A stretch of DNA of 33,587 bases. It comes from Ardenticatenaceae bacterium. Its GTDB lineage: Bacteria > Chloroflexota > Anaerolineae > Ardenticatenales > Ardenticatenaceae. Positions within the stretch are counted from its first letter, which is position 1. Each line of letters starts with the position of its first letter. A program made the position numbers and the translations under genes. Shown piece by piece: positions 1 through 8,616 of the stretch. The DNA lies in contig WFWG01000037.1 of the NCBI GenBank assembly GCA_015491235.1, positions 1 to 33,587 of the forward strand, given 5' to 3'. The notes under the pieces were generated by a model that did no database searches, was not told where the DNA came from, and saw only the letters and a program-made list of their open reading frames with translations.

Positions 1-35
1 CCCCACGCCCCTCGGCAGGGGGTTCCCCCCTGCAC

Positions 36-135
36 CCCCGGAATGAGGTGGTGCGGCGCCGCACACGTTCATGCGCGTGCCTCTGAGGTCTCCGAAGGAG
101 TACGCGACCTCATGCCATTTCCACGCCCAATTGGT
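36..135 (+). repeat. Left copy of a ~100-bp inverted repeat
   Basis: This 100-nt block is nearly identical to the reverse complement of 33423-33521, at roughly 92 percent by eye. Both copies share a GTGCGGCGCCGCAC palindrome, a CTCCGAAGGAG mini-hairpin, the phrase GACCTCATGCCATTTCCACG, and an AATTGGT end. The two copies differ by a few substitutions and a 1-nt indel. No transposase lies beside either copy, so this looks like a non-autonomous dispersed repeat rather than an insertion sequence end. Confidence 0.8.
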
Positions 136-341
136 GTAAGTTTGCCCCTGTTTCGGGGCGAGCATTTGGCGGGTGTTTTTCGCTCTCCTCTCCGGGTGGT
201 ATAATCAGAGTGCTTCACGGGTCGGACGTTCAACGAAGCGCGCGGATAGCCGATGTGGAGGCCAACCGCTTGCCAGTTGGCCGAAGGGGCGTCGCACATT
301 GGAAGATTCTGTTGAAGAACTCTAAAATTGAGGGCCGCAAA

Positions 342-380
342 TGAAGCCTCCCGGAGGTTCAAAACCTCCGGGAGGCTTCA
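342..380. repeat. Perfect 18-bp inverted repeat (hairpin)
   Basis: The arms at 342-359 and 363-380 are exact reverse complements separated by a 3-nt loop (CAA), with the core CCTCCCGGAGG. No T-run follows on either strand, so it is not a typical intrinsic terminator. It is more likely a dispersed palindromic element or the structural core of a small RNA. Confidence 0.75.
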
Positions 381-469
381 ATCGCGCCGAAATAGGGACA
401 GAGCCCCCATAAAAGCCTTGTTTTTGGGTGGCATTCCCCACTCGATGGGGGTTTTTCAACAGGACCATT

Positions 470-553
470 GGAAGTGCGACGCACCTTGACGCCTCTGCTG
501 GAATTCCAGAACAGTGCCTTGGCACCGCACAAAAATAAATCCGTGGTGAGAAA
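470..553 (-). repeat. Composite dispersed repeat, copy A
   Basis: This copy holds half of the GTGCGACGCAC palindrome (474-484), then GACGCCTC and GGAATTCCAG spacers, a GTGCC-TT-GGCAC hairpin near 515-527, and the block AATCCGTGGTGAGAAA (538-553). The same modules in the opposite orientation form 26508-26641, and part of them recurs at 32962-33052. It lies directly upstream of the YihY-family gene and may carry part of its 5' untranslated region. Confidence 0.65.
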
Positions 554-564
554 CGAGTGTCGGC

Positions 565-1422
565 ATGAGCAGGACAGGGCGAATCATCTGGCAGGCGTTC
601 GCCGCCTGGCGAGCACACCGGGCGCCGCGCATGGCGGCCGCCCTGGCTTACTACACGCTTTTCTCCTTCACGCCCTTGTTGGTCGTCGTAACGGCTTTGG
701 TGGGTTGGGTCATAGGCCAGGAGACGGCTCAGGCAGAGGTGCTGGCGTTTTTCGAGCGGTGGTTGAGCCCCCGTGAGGCGGCCTTTGCCCGTACGGCGCT
801 GGAGGAAGCCCTGGGTTCGGACAGTGTCTCCGCTGGTCTTGTGGGCTTTGCCCTGCTCCTTTACGCTGCCTCGAATGTGATGAATTATTTGCGGGAGACG
901 ATGAATCTGATTTGGGGTGTTGTCGAGCGCCCTGGTCACTCCCTCGTGCACTTTGTCTCAGACCGGCTGGTGGCTTTGTTGGCCGTCGTCGGAATTGGGG
1001 CCCTGTTGCTCACTTCGGTGGTTGCCAGTGCCACGATTGCGGCCCTTGATCGGTTTACCCGTGCCTTTCTGCCCGGCGGAGCGCTTGTCTGGCACGCAAC
1101 GAACGTTTTCGTCATCTTCAGCTTGGCGTGTTTTGCCCTGGCGGTGGTGTACCGCGTGTTGCCCAACACCCGAGTTCAGTGGCGAGCGGCGTGGTTTGGG
1201 GCTGTAATCAGTGCCGTGTTGCTGGCTGTGGGCCAGACGCTGTTCGCCCTTTACCTGCGCGTGGCCGCTATCGAATCTGTGTACGGGGCGGCCGGCTCAC
1301 TTGTGGTATTCATGTTGTGGGTCTACTACTCGGGCCAAATTATCCTCTTCGGCGCAGAGTGCAGTCGTGCCTTCCAGGCTTCTTCTCACCTTGGAAATCA
1401 AAACGCGGAAAGGGGGGGCTGA
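565..1422 (+). CDS. YihY/virulence factor BrkB family membrane protein
   Basis: This 285-residue integral membrane protein belongs to the YihY (BrkB) family. The family was once mis-named RNase BN, and its molecular function is still unsettled. It shows the usual architecture: a short basic N-terminus ([31 protein letters not shown]) split here as the family hallmark [16 protein letters not shown], then about six hydrophobic segments. The late segment [19 protein letters not shown], with the following ILFGAE, is typical of the family. The length is normal. The start at 565 is the first ATG before this conserved N-terminus and has only a weak ribosome site. The TGA overlaps the ATG of the following nucleoside phosphorylase (TGATG), so the two are probably translationally coupled. 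There is no evident functional link between them. Confidence 0.9.
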   Translation: MSRTGRIIWQAFAAWRAHRAPRMAAALAYYTLFSFTPLLVVVTALVGWVIGQETAQAEVLAFFERWLSPREAAFARTALEEALGSDSVSAGLVGFALLLYAASNVMNYLRETMNLIWGVVERPGHSLVHFVSDRLVALLAVVGIGALLLTSVVASATIAALDRFTRAFLPGGALVWHATNVFVIFSLACFALAVVYRVLPNTRVQWRAAWFGAVISAVLLAVGQTLFALYLRVAAIESVYGAAGSLVVFMLWVYYSGQIILFGAECSRAFQASSHLGNQNAERGG

Positions 1423-2762
1423 TGCGCGCCGTGGATATTATTGCCAAGAAACGGGACGGCCACGTCCTCACAGAAGAGGAGATTCGCTGGTTCGTGCAGG
1501 GCTACGTGCGCGGCGAGATACCCGACTATCAGGCTGCGGCCTGGTGCATGGCGGTCTTCTTCCGCGGCATGACGCCTGAAGAGACGGCCGTGCTCACCGA
1601 CGTCATGGCCCGCAGCGGAGAGGTGCTCGACCTGCACCACATGGCGCCGCGCGTGGTGGACAAGCACTCCTCCGGCGGCGTGGGGGACAAAACGACCCTC
1701 GTGGTGGGGCCGCTGGTGGCGAGTACCGGCTTGCCCGTGGCCAAGATGAGCGGCCGGGGGCTGGGCTTCACAGGCGGAACGCTTGACAAGCTGGAGAGCA
1801 TTCCCGGCTTCCGAGTCGAACTGACTCGCGAAGAATTCATGCGTCAAGTGGCCGAAGTCGGCCTGGTGGTGGCGGCCCAAACGGCCGAACTGGTGCCAGC
1901 CGACCGCCAGCTTTACGCCCTGCGGGATGCCACCGCCACGGTCGAGAGCCTGCCCCTGATTGCCAGCAGCATCATGTCCAAGAAGCTGGCTGGCGGTGCC
2001 GATGCCATTGTGCTCGACGTAAAAGTGGGCAACGGCGCTTTTATGCGCACGCTGGAAGAGGCCCGCGCGCTGGCCGAACTCATGGTGGACATTGGCCGAC
2101 ACCACGGGCGGGAGGTCACGGCGCTGCTCAGTGACATGAACCAGCCGCTCGGGTGGGCAGTGGGCAACGCGCTGGAGGTAAAAGAGGCCATCCAAACGTT
2201 GCACGGTGAAGGGCCACCTGACTTCACAGAGCACTGCTTGACCGTTGCCGCCCACATGCTCTACCTGGGGGACAAGGCCCCCTCCCTTGAGGCGGCCTCT
2301 CACTTGGCCCGTCAACAGCTTGGCTCTGGTGCCGCGTGGGCGAAGTTCAAGGAGATGGTCGCCTGGCAAGGGGGGGAAATCGAAGCGGTCGAGCACCCGG
2401 AGGAACGGCTGCCCCGCGCTCGCCTGGTCGAGCCGTTGCCGGCCCCTCGAAGCGGATATGTGGCCGAGATTGTGGCCCGTGAGGTGGGCCTGGCCGTCGT
2501 CCTGCTGGGAGGGGGGCGCGAGAAGAAAGGAGACCCCATTGACCCTGCGGTGGGCGTGGTGGTTCACAAGAAAGTGGGGGACGCTGTTGAAGCGGGCGAG
2601 CCGGTGATGACCATTCACGCGAATGACGCCGACCGGTTGAAGGCCGTCCTCGCGCGGTTGGCAGCGGCCGTCACCGTTCAGGAAGCGCCGGTCGAACCGT
2701 TGCCGCTCTTTTATCGCGTGATCAGCACACGGGACAAGCAACAGCGCGAGGCAGAACCGTGA
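1422..2762 (+). CDS. pdp: Pyrimidine-nucleoside phosphorylase
   Basis: This 446-residue cytoplasmic enzyme performs the reversible phosphorolysis of uridine, thymidine or deoxyuridine to the base and (deoxy)ribose-1-phosphate in pyrimidine salvage. The phosphate-binding motif [10 protein letters not shown] is at residues 81-90. The family signature [17 protein letters not shown] is at about 110-126. The C-terminal alpha/beta domain contains [16 protein letters not shown]. Length and order match the dimeric PyNP/thymidine phosphorylase family. The reading frame is open upstream of 1422, but [13 protein letters not shown] is the family N-terminus. A purine-rich AAAGGGGGG ribosome site precedes the ATG, which overlaps the stop of the upstream gene. 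Sequence alone does not separate PyNP from strict thymidine phosphorylase (DeoA); PyNP is favoured by length and motifs. Confidence 0.95.
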   Translation: MRAVDIIAKKRDGHVLTEEEIRWFVQGYVRGEIPDYQAAAWCMAVFFRGMTPEETAVLTDVMARSGEVLDLHHMAPRVVDKHSSGGVGDKTTLVVGPLVASTGLPVAKMSGRGLGFTGGTLDKLESIPGFRVELTREEFMRQVAEVGLVVAAQTAELVPADRQLYALRDATATVESLPLIASSIMSKKLAGGADAIVLDVKVGNGAFMRTLEEARALAELMVDIGRHHGREVTALLSDMNQPLGWAVGNALEVKEAIQTLHGEGPPDFTEHCLTVAAHMLYLGDKAPSLEAASHLARQQLGSGAAWAKFKEMVAWQGGEIEAVEHPEERLPRARLVEPLPAPRSGYVAEIVAREVGLAVVLLGGGREKKGDPIDPAVGVVVHKKVGDAVEAGEPVMTIHANDADRLKAVLARLAAAVTVQEAPVEPLPLFYRVISTRDKQQREAEP

Positions 2763-2796
2763 GCCCCGCGCTGTTGCCTGTCTGTTCCGTGGAAAT

Positions 2797-4065
2797 TCAA
2801 GGGGTTCGGCATCCCCAAGGAATGTCATCACACGAGATAGCCGGGGGATGGAAGACGACAATGGGCAGGTAGTATCCCCACGTTACCGGTGGCCCGCCGA
2901 TAACAGGCGTGGCTGTGGGCGTTGCTGTTGACGGCGGCGGGGTGGGGGTAGCCGTTGCGGTTGGTGGTGCGGCTGTTTCCGTCGGTGTGGGCGTGGGCGT
3001 GTGGGTAGCATCGCCGTTTGGCCCGCCGGGTGTGGGCGACGCTGTGGCCGTTGGTGGGACGGGTGTCGCCGTTGTAGTGGGTGGAACGGGCGTCGCTGTC
3101 GCCGTGGGCGGAACCGGCGTCGCTGTGGCTGTCGCCGTAGGTGGAACGGGCGTCGCTGTCGCCGCCGCCGTGGGCGGAATGGGCGTCGCTGTTGCCGTTG
3201 CCGTGGCCGGCACGGTGGGGGTGGGCGTCAGGCCGGGGAACTCACACGGCTCCGGCCACGTCAGTGACTCGATGTCGTAAAAGTCTGGGGAATCGTAGTC
3301 TTTGATTTCCAAAATCTGACCGGTGTTCACGTCCAGCATGGCGATCAAGACTTTGCCCACGTTGTGGAAGGTGGCCATGAGCACGCCGTCGCGGCGGAAC
3401 TCCAGCCCCTCGATTGCACTTGGGAGGTCTGGGAAGGACGGCCCGGCCTGGACCATGCCGCCAGGCGTCCAGGAGTAGAGCTGCTTCCGCACGGCCATCC
3501 ACAGCGTAGCCCCGTCGGGTGTCCAAGCGATAGCCTCTACATCGAGCGTGCTGGAGGCCATGAGCGTAGCTTCAGCCGTGGTCGGGTCAATTCGCAAGAT
3601 GCCACGCCGTGCCGGGTCTCCCTCGGCGGCGAACCCCCACAGGGTGCCGTCGGCGCGGAACGCCAGGGAGGCCACTTCGTAGAAAGGTGTGTTGTCCATG
3701 TCGTGGATCACGTCTACGAGCGTGATGTCACCGGTTGACGTGTCCACACTGTAGAGCTTGCTCGGCTCCCGGCCGTCCATGCCACCGCTGGCAACGAGTT
3801 CAAGGGTGGACGGGTTGAAGTCGAGCCCTTCCAGGTCTACCTTCTCGTGGAGTGGTCCCAAGGGAGCCACAACGCCCGTTGTAAGGTCTACAGTAATCAA
3901 CTGGGAATCTCGCAGGTGCTCATCATGGACGGCATAGAGAACACATTGGGGAGGAGACGAGGCAAACAAGGGTACACGCAACCACGGAAGAAGGAATGAG
4001 CCAACGGTGAGAAGGAGAACAACCATGATTACAAGTGAACGAAAGCTTGTTTTCCGAATCCACAT
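2797..4065 (-). CDS. Secreted beta-propeller-like protein with Pro-Thr-Ala linker
   Basis: This 422-residue exported protein has an N-terminal signal segment (about residues 8-35, LVIMVVLLLTVGSFLLPWL). Residues ~40-270 carry repeated propeller-like blades: LYAVHDEHL, LYSVDTSTGDITLV, LRIDPTTAEATLM, LDVNTGQILEI, with DG and TG turns as in DUF4394/WD40-type repeats. A linker of about 110 residues made of PTATATP-type repeats follows. The C-terminus contains GYYLPIVVF and two cysteines. Such linkers and a YLP[IL]-type terminal motif are common in Chloroflexota surface proteins. The start at 4065 is chosen because AAGGAG stands just upstream; a TTG 36 nt earlier is less likely. The biochemical function is unknown and it probably sits on or outside the cell surface. 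Confidence 0.75.
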   Translation of the reverse strand: MWIRKTSFRSLVIMVVLLLTVGSFLLPWLRVPLFASSPPQCVLYAVHDEHLRDSQLITVDLTTGVVAPLGPLHEKVDLEGLDFNPSTLELVASGGMDGREPSKLYSVDTSTGDITLVDVIHDMDNTPFYEVASLAFRADGTLWGFAAEGDPARRGILRIDPTTAEATLMASSTLDVEAIAWTPDGATLWMAVRKQLYSWTPGGMVQAGPSFPDLPSAIEGLEFRRDGVLMATFHNVGKVLIAMLDVNTGQILEIKDYDSPDFYDIESLTWPEPCEFPGLTPTPTVPATATATATPIPPTAAATATPVPPTATATATPVPPTATATPVPPTTTATPVPPTATASPTPGGPNGDATHTPTPTPTETAAPPTATATPTPPPSTATPTATPVIGGPPVTWGYYLPIVVFHPPAISCDDIPWGCRTP

Positions 4066-4350
4066 AAGGCTCCTTGCTCCTCTCTGTTTTAAAAGAAACA
4101 ACTTTAAGTCACTGCACTGTATACCACAGAGGTCGGCCGAGGCTGGGCAGCCGGCTCGCTACTTGTTGTCGTGTAGTCGGAGTTCATAACGGCTGACAGG
4201 GCTCAGATCATTCGTTTTTTTCATCTTAACAAAAGAAGCTAGGAATAGCATTAGAACGAGCTAGCAATTAGACAGGGAGTTTCTACAGGGGCGTGACGTT
4301 TACCTTGGACTTGTCTTGTGGAGAGGATTCCGAGGAAGTAAGGGGCAAAT
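4066..4350. other. AT-richer intergenic spacer between two secreted-protein genes
   Basis: This spacer separates two minus-strand genes. Reading on the minus strand, a TATACA-like -10 (near 4119-4124) precedes the propeller gene but has no good -35. A T-rich run (TTTTTTT at about 4214-4220) occurs with no clear stem. The base composition is visibly lower in GC than the surroundings. No RNA gene or small protein could be supported. Confidence 0.4.
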
Positions 4351-5442
4351 TCAGCGCACAACGGTGGTAGGTGCAGGCAGTTTTGTGCCCGCTTCCGCCA
4401 CGGAGAAAGTCCACGTCAGGCGGGTCCCGTTGACCGTCAAGGTGACGGTGTAAGTGGCTCCTGGCTCGAGAGGCGCACGCGGAATGATCACGACGGCGTC
4501 GCGACTGTTGAGCAAATTGCGCCCCCAACTTTGGAAAGCAGGATCTGGATGGTTGTATGTGGTTTCGTCAAAGACACAGTGAGGGAGTTCTGTAGTCCCT
4601 TGCGTGAAGGAGGAGGCTGTTACACGAGGCGTTGTACTGCCATTCCCAAATTGCACGATGATGGGCAATCCCGTGGGCGCTGTGTAGCCCGGGCAACTGC
4701 TTAGCGGGTCGGGGAACTCGTTTCCTGGGAAGGTGGTGAGGTGAACGGTGGCTCCGTCGCCCGGCCACATCACTGGGAACGAAATGGTATCCGGGACAGT
4801 GGAGCGCCCCCGCAGTACGTCCAGCGTGGCCCCGAAGTGGCGAACGCCGACAGCCTCACGGTAGATCCCGAAACCCGTTTCTCGAAGGGCTGGGTCCAGA
4901 ATCCCCAAGGCGTGGAAGGGACCTTGCATCCACATGTCAATGGCCTCTTCCACCCCCATGTTGATGTTCGAAGAGACCAGAACGTTTCCAGAACGAGCAG
5001 CGTCGCGCCCCTCCGGAGTGAACCAAGGGTTCGTTGGATCTTCGTCATGGCCAATGTAATCGTTCTTCACCATGTAGCGGGCGTGTTTGGCGGCCCCATC
5101 GCTCCAAGCCGCGTTCAGTGCCAGAGGCGGCAGGGAAGCTAAAGCCCGCATTGAATTGATATACGTCAGCCAGTCAGGTTCTTCAATGGGCACACCGGTA
5201 ACAGAGGAGAACGGGGAGGCGTTGTTGGTGATTATACTCAGATAAATGCGGTATTTTTCTTGGTCTTGAGCGCGTGCTGTGGAGGCGTTCCAATTTGCGA
5301 GGAGAAGGCTGACAAGCAAAAAAAGCGCAACAAGAGGGAGGTGCAGCGAACAGAAGAAACGCCATTTGTTGGCCTTTGGGTTGAAATGTTGCTGTGATGT
5401 CCGGCACATAAGGACAGATTGTTGGTGACCACTCAGGAACAT
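4351..5442 (-). CDS. Secreted CAP-domain (SCP-like) protein
   Basis: This protein of up to 363 residues has a hydrophobic export segment at about residues 30-55 (LHLPLVALFLLVSLLLANW). A YRIYLSIITNN stretch follows, and then a CAP domain at about residues 88-210. Family marks are the helix YINSMRALASLPPLALN, the histidine in AAKHARYMVKN, a second site GHDEDPTNPWFT, and WMQGPFHALGILDPALRETGFG, which is the usual 'W..S..H...L..P....G.G' region. The last ~100 residues look like a beta-sandwich, with GATYTVTLTVNGTRLTWTFSV as a typical strand pattern. Bacterial CAP proteins are extracellular, but their activity is mostly unknown. Neither ATG (5442 or 5409) has a good ribosome site, so the N-terminus is uncertain. 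Confidence 0.85.
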   Translation of the reverse strand: MFLSGHQQSVLMCRTSQQHFNPKANKWRFFCSLHLPLVALFLLVSLLLANWNASTARAQDQEKYRIYLSIITNNASPFSSVTGVPIEEPDWLTYINSMRALASLPPLALNAAWSDGAAKHARYMVKNDYIGHDEDPTNPWFTPEGRDAARSGNVLVSSNINMGVEEAIDMWMQGPFHALGILDPALRETGFGIYREAVGVRHFGATLDVLRGRSTVPDTISFPVMWPGDGATVHLTTFPGNEFPDPLSSCPGYTAPTGLPIIVQFGNGSTTPRVTASSFTQGTTELPHCVFDETTYNHPDPAFQSWGRNLLNSRDAVVIIPRAPLEPGATYTVTLTVNGTRLTWTFSVAEAGTKLPAPTTVVR

Positions 5443-5597
5443 TTGGGCACGAATTTTTCAAATAACCACTTCGTACTGTATCACATCACTTGAAGGAGCT
5501 CAATCGTGCTTTCCGGTATAATGAAAGGGCCAAACAGGGCGGGACTGGAGTACCACGGCTGTGGAAGAGGGGGTTGGGTGTTGGTGGGAGCAAACCT

Positions 5598-5625
5598 TTG
5601 CGGGGTTTCTGAGGTGGGCTATAAT
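5598..5625 (+). promoter_or_regulatory. Sigma-70-type promoter for the S41 protease-smpB operon
   Basis: TTGCGG (5598-5603), a 16-bp spacer and a perfect TATAAT (5620-5625) stand about 40 nt before the ATG at 5665. A second TATAAT at 5517-5522 lacks a good -35 box. Confidence 0.6.
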
Positions 5626-5664
5626 GTGCAGCACGACGATTTCAACTGGCCGAGGGAATGGAAC

Positions 5665-6888
5665 ATGGAACGATTAGCCCGTCTTGTCACTGTAGCTCTC
5701 CTGATGCTCTTTTTTACCACTATGGCGTTCCTGGCTGGCTTTGTTGCTCACGCCTACGTGGCTGTGGCTGGTAATCCGCTGCCACTGGCCAAGGGGAAGG
5801 CAGGAGCAAGCAATCCTCTGCGCCCCGACAACTTTGACGTGTTTTGGGAAGCGTGGGACATCTTGAAGGAAGAGTTTTATGGCCCTTTGCCTCAAGGGAA
5901 GGAAGTTACGTATGCGGCCATCCGCGGTGTGCTGGCTGCCTTAGACGACCCCAATACGATTCTCGTCGAGCCGACCGACCGGGAACTCGAAGAGGACCAG
6001 TTCCGAGGCGAGTTCGGTGGCATTGGGGCATACGTGACAATGAACGACCAAGGACAACTTGTCATCGTCTCGCCCATTGATGGAACGCCAGCGGCCAGAG
6101 CCGGCTTACAGCCGGACGACATCATCCTGGAGGTGGACGGCCAACCCATCGCTGGCATGGACTTAAACGAGGCCGTGGCTCTCATCCGTGGTCCTGTGGG
6201 TACAGAGGTCACCCTGACGATTCTCAGGCCCGGACAAGATGAGCCGTTCACCATTACGCTGGTTCGGGAGCGCATTCCTACTCCCACAGTCGAGTACCGC
6301 ATGATTGAGAATACCGACATCGGCTACGTGCGCCTGAGCTTCTTCAGCGAGCGCACCCCTGGTGAGCTTGACAAGGCGCTCGACGAACTCAAACAGGCTG
6401 GCGCTCGGCAGTTGATTCTCGACTTGCGCAATAATCCCGGTGGCCTTTTGGACTCGTCCATTGAGGTGGCCAGTGATTTTCTGTCGCCGGGAACGGTGGT
6501 CGCTTACCAGCAGTTCAAGGACGGGTCGCGCGAGACGCATGTGGCCCGACGGGGTGGAAAGGCTCTGGAAATGCCCCTGGTCGTGTTGGTCAACGACGGG
6601 AGTGCGAGTGCCAGTGAGATCGTGGCCGGCGCCATTCAGGATCACGAGCGCGGCATCCTGGTGGGCCGACAGACATTTGGCAAAGGCACGGTGCAGGTGG
6701 CATATGAGTTGAGCGACGGCGCGAGTCTTCACGTAACTGTGGCCCACTGGTTGACGCCCAGCGGCCGTGACCTGAGTGAGGAAGGTCTGGTGCCGGACAT
6801 CTGGGTGGACTTGGAGGAGGAGGACGTCTTGTTCGTGGACGACGCTCAGTTGCGCCGGGCCATTGAATACCTGCAAAAGGGAGAGTAA
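5665..6888 (+). CDS. S41 family C-terminal processing peptidase (first of two)
   Basis: This 407-residue membrane-anchored serine protease is of the CtpA/Prc type and cleaves proteins near their C-termini outside the membrane. It has one N-terminal hydrophobic anchor (about residues 5-30, LVTVALLMLFFTTMAFLAGF). A PDZ domain lies at ~115-205 (GEFGGIGAYV ... PAARAGLQPDDIILEVDG), followed by the S41 catalytic domain. The Ser/Lys dyad is intact: Ser315 in GSASASEIVAG and Lys340 in FGKGTVQ, 25 residues apart as in the family. The ATG at 5665 was chosen because GAGGGA stands ~8 nt upstream and the anchor begins there, although the frame is open further upstream. Its stop lies 3 nt before the next S41 gene, so the two form an operon. 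Confidence 0.92.
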   Translation: MERLARLVTVALLMLFFTTMAFLAGFVAHAYVAVAGNPLPLAKGKAGASNPLRPDNFDVFWEAWDILKEEFYGPLPQGKEVTYAAIRGVLAALDDPNTILVEPTDRELEEDQFRGEFGGIGAYVTMNDQGQLVIVSPIDGTPAARAGLQPDDIILEVDGQPIAGMDLNEAVALIRGPVGTEVTLTILRPGQDEPFTITLVRERIPTPTVEYRMIENTDIGYVRLSFFSERTPGELDKALDELKQAGARQLILDLRNNPGGLLDSSIEVASDFLSPGTVVAYQQFKDGSRETHVARRGGKALEMPLVVLVNDGSASASEIVAGAIQDHERGILVGRQTFGKGTVQVAYELSDGASLHVTVAHWLTPSGRDLSEEGLVPDIWVDLEEEDVLFVDDAQLRRAIEYLQKGE

Positions 6889-6891
6889 ACG

Positions 6892-8148
6892 GTGACACCG
6901 TCCCGAAGTTCGACATGCCTGTTTCAGGTCTTGTTGGTTGTCTTGCTGGTGGGCCTGCTGATGATTGGCGGGTTCGGCGCTGGATGGGCCAGTTACAACC
7001 AGGTCTTTGACCTTATCGGGGTGGCACCGCCCGCACGGGTCCCCGAGGATAAGCGGGACGACGTGGACCTGACAATTTTCTGGGAGGCTGTCCAGATCCT
7101 TCACAAAAACTATTATGGTGATCCGCCACAAGGGCGAGACCTCACATACGCCGCCATCCGTGGCGTGTTACGAGTCCTCGACGACCCGTTCACGTCTTTT
7201 GTGGAGCCCGAGTTGGCCCGCATCTTCGAGGAAGACATGCAAGGAGAATTCGAGGGCATCGGCGCCACGGTCCGCATGAACGAGGAGGGCGAGTTGGTCA
7301 TTGTGGCCCCCATTGAAGGCAGCCCGGCAGAAGCAGCCGGCTTGCGCCCCGGAGACATCGTTCTCGAGGTTGACGGGAGGCGCATCAAGGGGATGACCTT
7401 GCTGGAAGCGGTCTCGCTGATTCGTGGCCCGAAGGGGACACCAGTGCGCCTGAAAATTCTGCGGGCTGGACAGGAACCGTTCGAGGTCGAAATTGTGCGT
7501 GCTCGCATTGAGATTCCCACTGTCTCGGCTCGCATCATCCAAGAGCCAGGAAAGCCCAAGTTGGGCTACCTCAAGTTGAACGAGTTCAACGCCCTCGCTA
7601 CCCGCCAGGTCAGGGAAGAGTTGCAGGCCTTCCGCGATCAAGGTGTTGAGGGGCTTGTTTTTGACTTGCGCAACAACCCAGGGGGCTTGCTCAGCACGTC
7701 TATCGAAGTGGCGAGCCAGTTCATTGAGGAAGGCCAGGTGGTGTTGATCGAACGAGGAAAGGAAGGTGAGGAAATTCATCGTGCGAGGGGAAAGGGCTTG
7801 TGGCTGGACAAGCCGCTCGTTGTGCTGATAAATGAAGGGACGGCCAGCGCGAGTGAAATCGTGGCAGGTGCAATCCAGGATCACCAGCGGGGCGTGCTGG
7901 TCGGCACGACCACCTTTGGCAAGGGCAGCGTGCAGAGCCCGCGCACCCTTAGCGACGGGTCTAGCCTGCGGGTTACCATTGCCCACTGGTTCACGCCCAA
8001 CGGGCGCCAGATTCACAACCAGGGAATTTCACCGGACATAGTGGTCGAACTGGCACCGGGCGATGGACAGGTTGAACGTGACCCACAGCTTGAGCGGGCT
8101 ATTGAAGTGTTGATCGAGCAGATCACTCGCGGGGGAGGCCGGGAATGA
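6892..8148 (+). CDS. S41 family C-terminal processing peptidase (second of two)
   Basis: This 418-residue paralogue of the preceding protease has the same layout. An N-terminal membrane anchor lies at residues ~8-30 (LFQVLLVVLLVGLLMIGGFGAG), a PDZ domain at ~118-207 (PAEAAGLRPGDIVLEVDG), and then the S41 catalytic core. Ser319 in GTASASEIVAG and Lys344 in FGKGSVQ form the predicted dyad. The start is a GTG at 6892 with AAGGGAGAG just upstream. The stop overlaps the smpB ATG (ATGA). The pair is clearly a tandem duplication, with conserved blocks such as TYAAIRGVL and AGAIQDH in both, but it has diverged strongly elsewhere. The two copies may have different substrates or act as a pair. Confidence 0.92.
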   Translation: MTPSRSSTCLFQVLLVVLLVGLLMIGGFGAGWASYNQVFDLIGVAPPARVPEDKRDDVDLTIFWEAVQILHKNYYGDPPQGRDLTYAAIRGVLRVLDDPFTSFVEPELARIFEEDMQGEFEGIGATVRMNEEGELVIVAPIEGSPAEAAGLRPGDIVLEVDGRRIKGMTLLEAVSLIRGPKGTPVRLKILRAGQEPFEVEIVRARIEIPTVSARIIQEPGKPKLGYLKLNEFNALATRQVREELQAFRDQGVEGLVFDLRNNPGGLLSTSIEVASQFIEEGQVVLIERGKEGEEIHRARGKGLWLDKPLVVLINEGTASASEIVAGAIQDHQRGVLVGTTTFGKGSVQSPRTLSDGSSLRVTIAHWFTPNGRQIHNQGISPDIVVELAPGDGQVERDPQLERAIEVLIEQITRGGGRE

Positions 8149-8606
8149 GCCAGGACGAAAAGACCATCGCCGTCAACCGCAAAGCGCGCCATGACTACGA
8201 GATTGGCGAGACGTATGAAGCCGGTCTCGTGTTGACCGGTCCGGAGATTAAGTCCATTCGGGCCGGTCGGGTCAATCTGCGGGACAGCTACGTGGTTATC
8301 AAGGACGGTGAGGCGTGGGTCTACAACATGCACATTTCGCCGTACAAACACGCTGGTACCCACGAGCCGCTGGACCCCAAGCGCCCTCGCAAACTCCTGC
8401 TGCACAAGCACGAGATTGGACGGCTGGCCGGAAAGGTGGCGGCGAAGGGGGTGACTATTATCCCGCTGCGCTTGTACCTCAAGCGGAACCTCGCCAAACT
8501 CGAAATCGCCGTGGCGCGCGGCAAGAAGAAGTATGACAAGCGCGCCGCCCTGGCAGAACGCGAAGCCCGCCGCCAGATTGAGCGGGCACTCAAGACACTG
8601 AGATAA
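8145..8606 (+). CDS. smpB: SsrA-binding protein SmpB
   Basis: This 153-residue cytoplasmic protein binds tmRNA and delivers it to stalled ribosomes for trans-translation. It has the full family signature: AVNRKARHDYEIGETYEAGLVLTG at the start (the KARHDYEI core is typical), EIKSIRAGRVNLRDSY, the HISPYKHA segment, then PRKLLLHKHEI and LRLYLKRNLAKLEIAVARGKK. The basic C-terminal tail (KKKYDKRAALAEREARRQIER) is the part that enters the mRNA path. Length is normal. The ATG overlaps the preceding protease stop by 4 nt. A tmRNA gene was not found in this window. Confidence 0.96.
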   Translation: MSQDEKTIAVNRKARHDYEIGETYEAGLVLTGPEIKSIRAGRVNLRDSYVVIKDGEAWVYNMHISPYKHAGTHEPLDPKRPRKLLLHKHEIGRLAGKVAAKGVTIIPLRLYLKRNLAKLEIAVARGKKKYDKRAALAEREARRQIERALKTLR

Positions 8607-8616
8607 GGCCCCCGGT

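Larger units (their letters stand above)
136..564. other. Gene-free region with hairpins, possible promoter and repeats
   Basis: No convincing protein is encoded here. A TATAAT box lies at 200-205, with only a poor -35 upstream. A 7-bp hairpin (GGCCAAC/GTTGGCC) lies around 264-290. A perfect 18-bp hairpin sits at 342-380. A weak terminator-like stem CCCCA/TGGGG (436-450) is followed by TTTTT at 452-456. A short transcript between 212 and 456 is possible but unproven. Dispersed-repeat sequence starts at about 470 and runs nearly to the next start codon. Confidence 0.5.

Noticed and set aside
1128-1421. Upstream extension of the nucleoside phosphorylase
   Set aside because: The added 98 residues overlap the YihY gene in another frame, have no family similarity and lack a ribosome site.
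1398-2861. Long open frame on the minus strand opposite pdp
   Set aside because: High GC content leaves long frames open on the antisense strand; composition is His/Arg/Gln-rich without domain signs, while the plus strand encodes a clear phosphorylase.
2910-3240. Short tandem repeats resembling a minisatellite or CRISPR array
   Set aside because: The repeats are in frame and encode the Pro-Thr-Ala linker of the minus-strand secreted protein; they are not separated by unique spacers of constant length.
5517-5522. TATAAT at 5517 as the main promoter of the S41 operon
   Set aside because: It has no acceptable -35 at 15-19 bp, whereas the box at 5620 has one and lies closer to the start.
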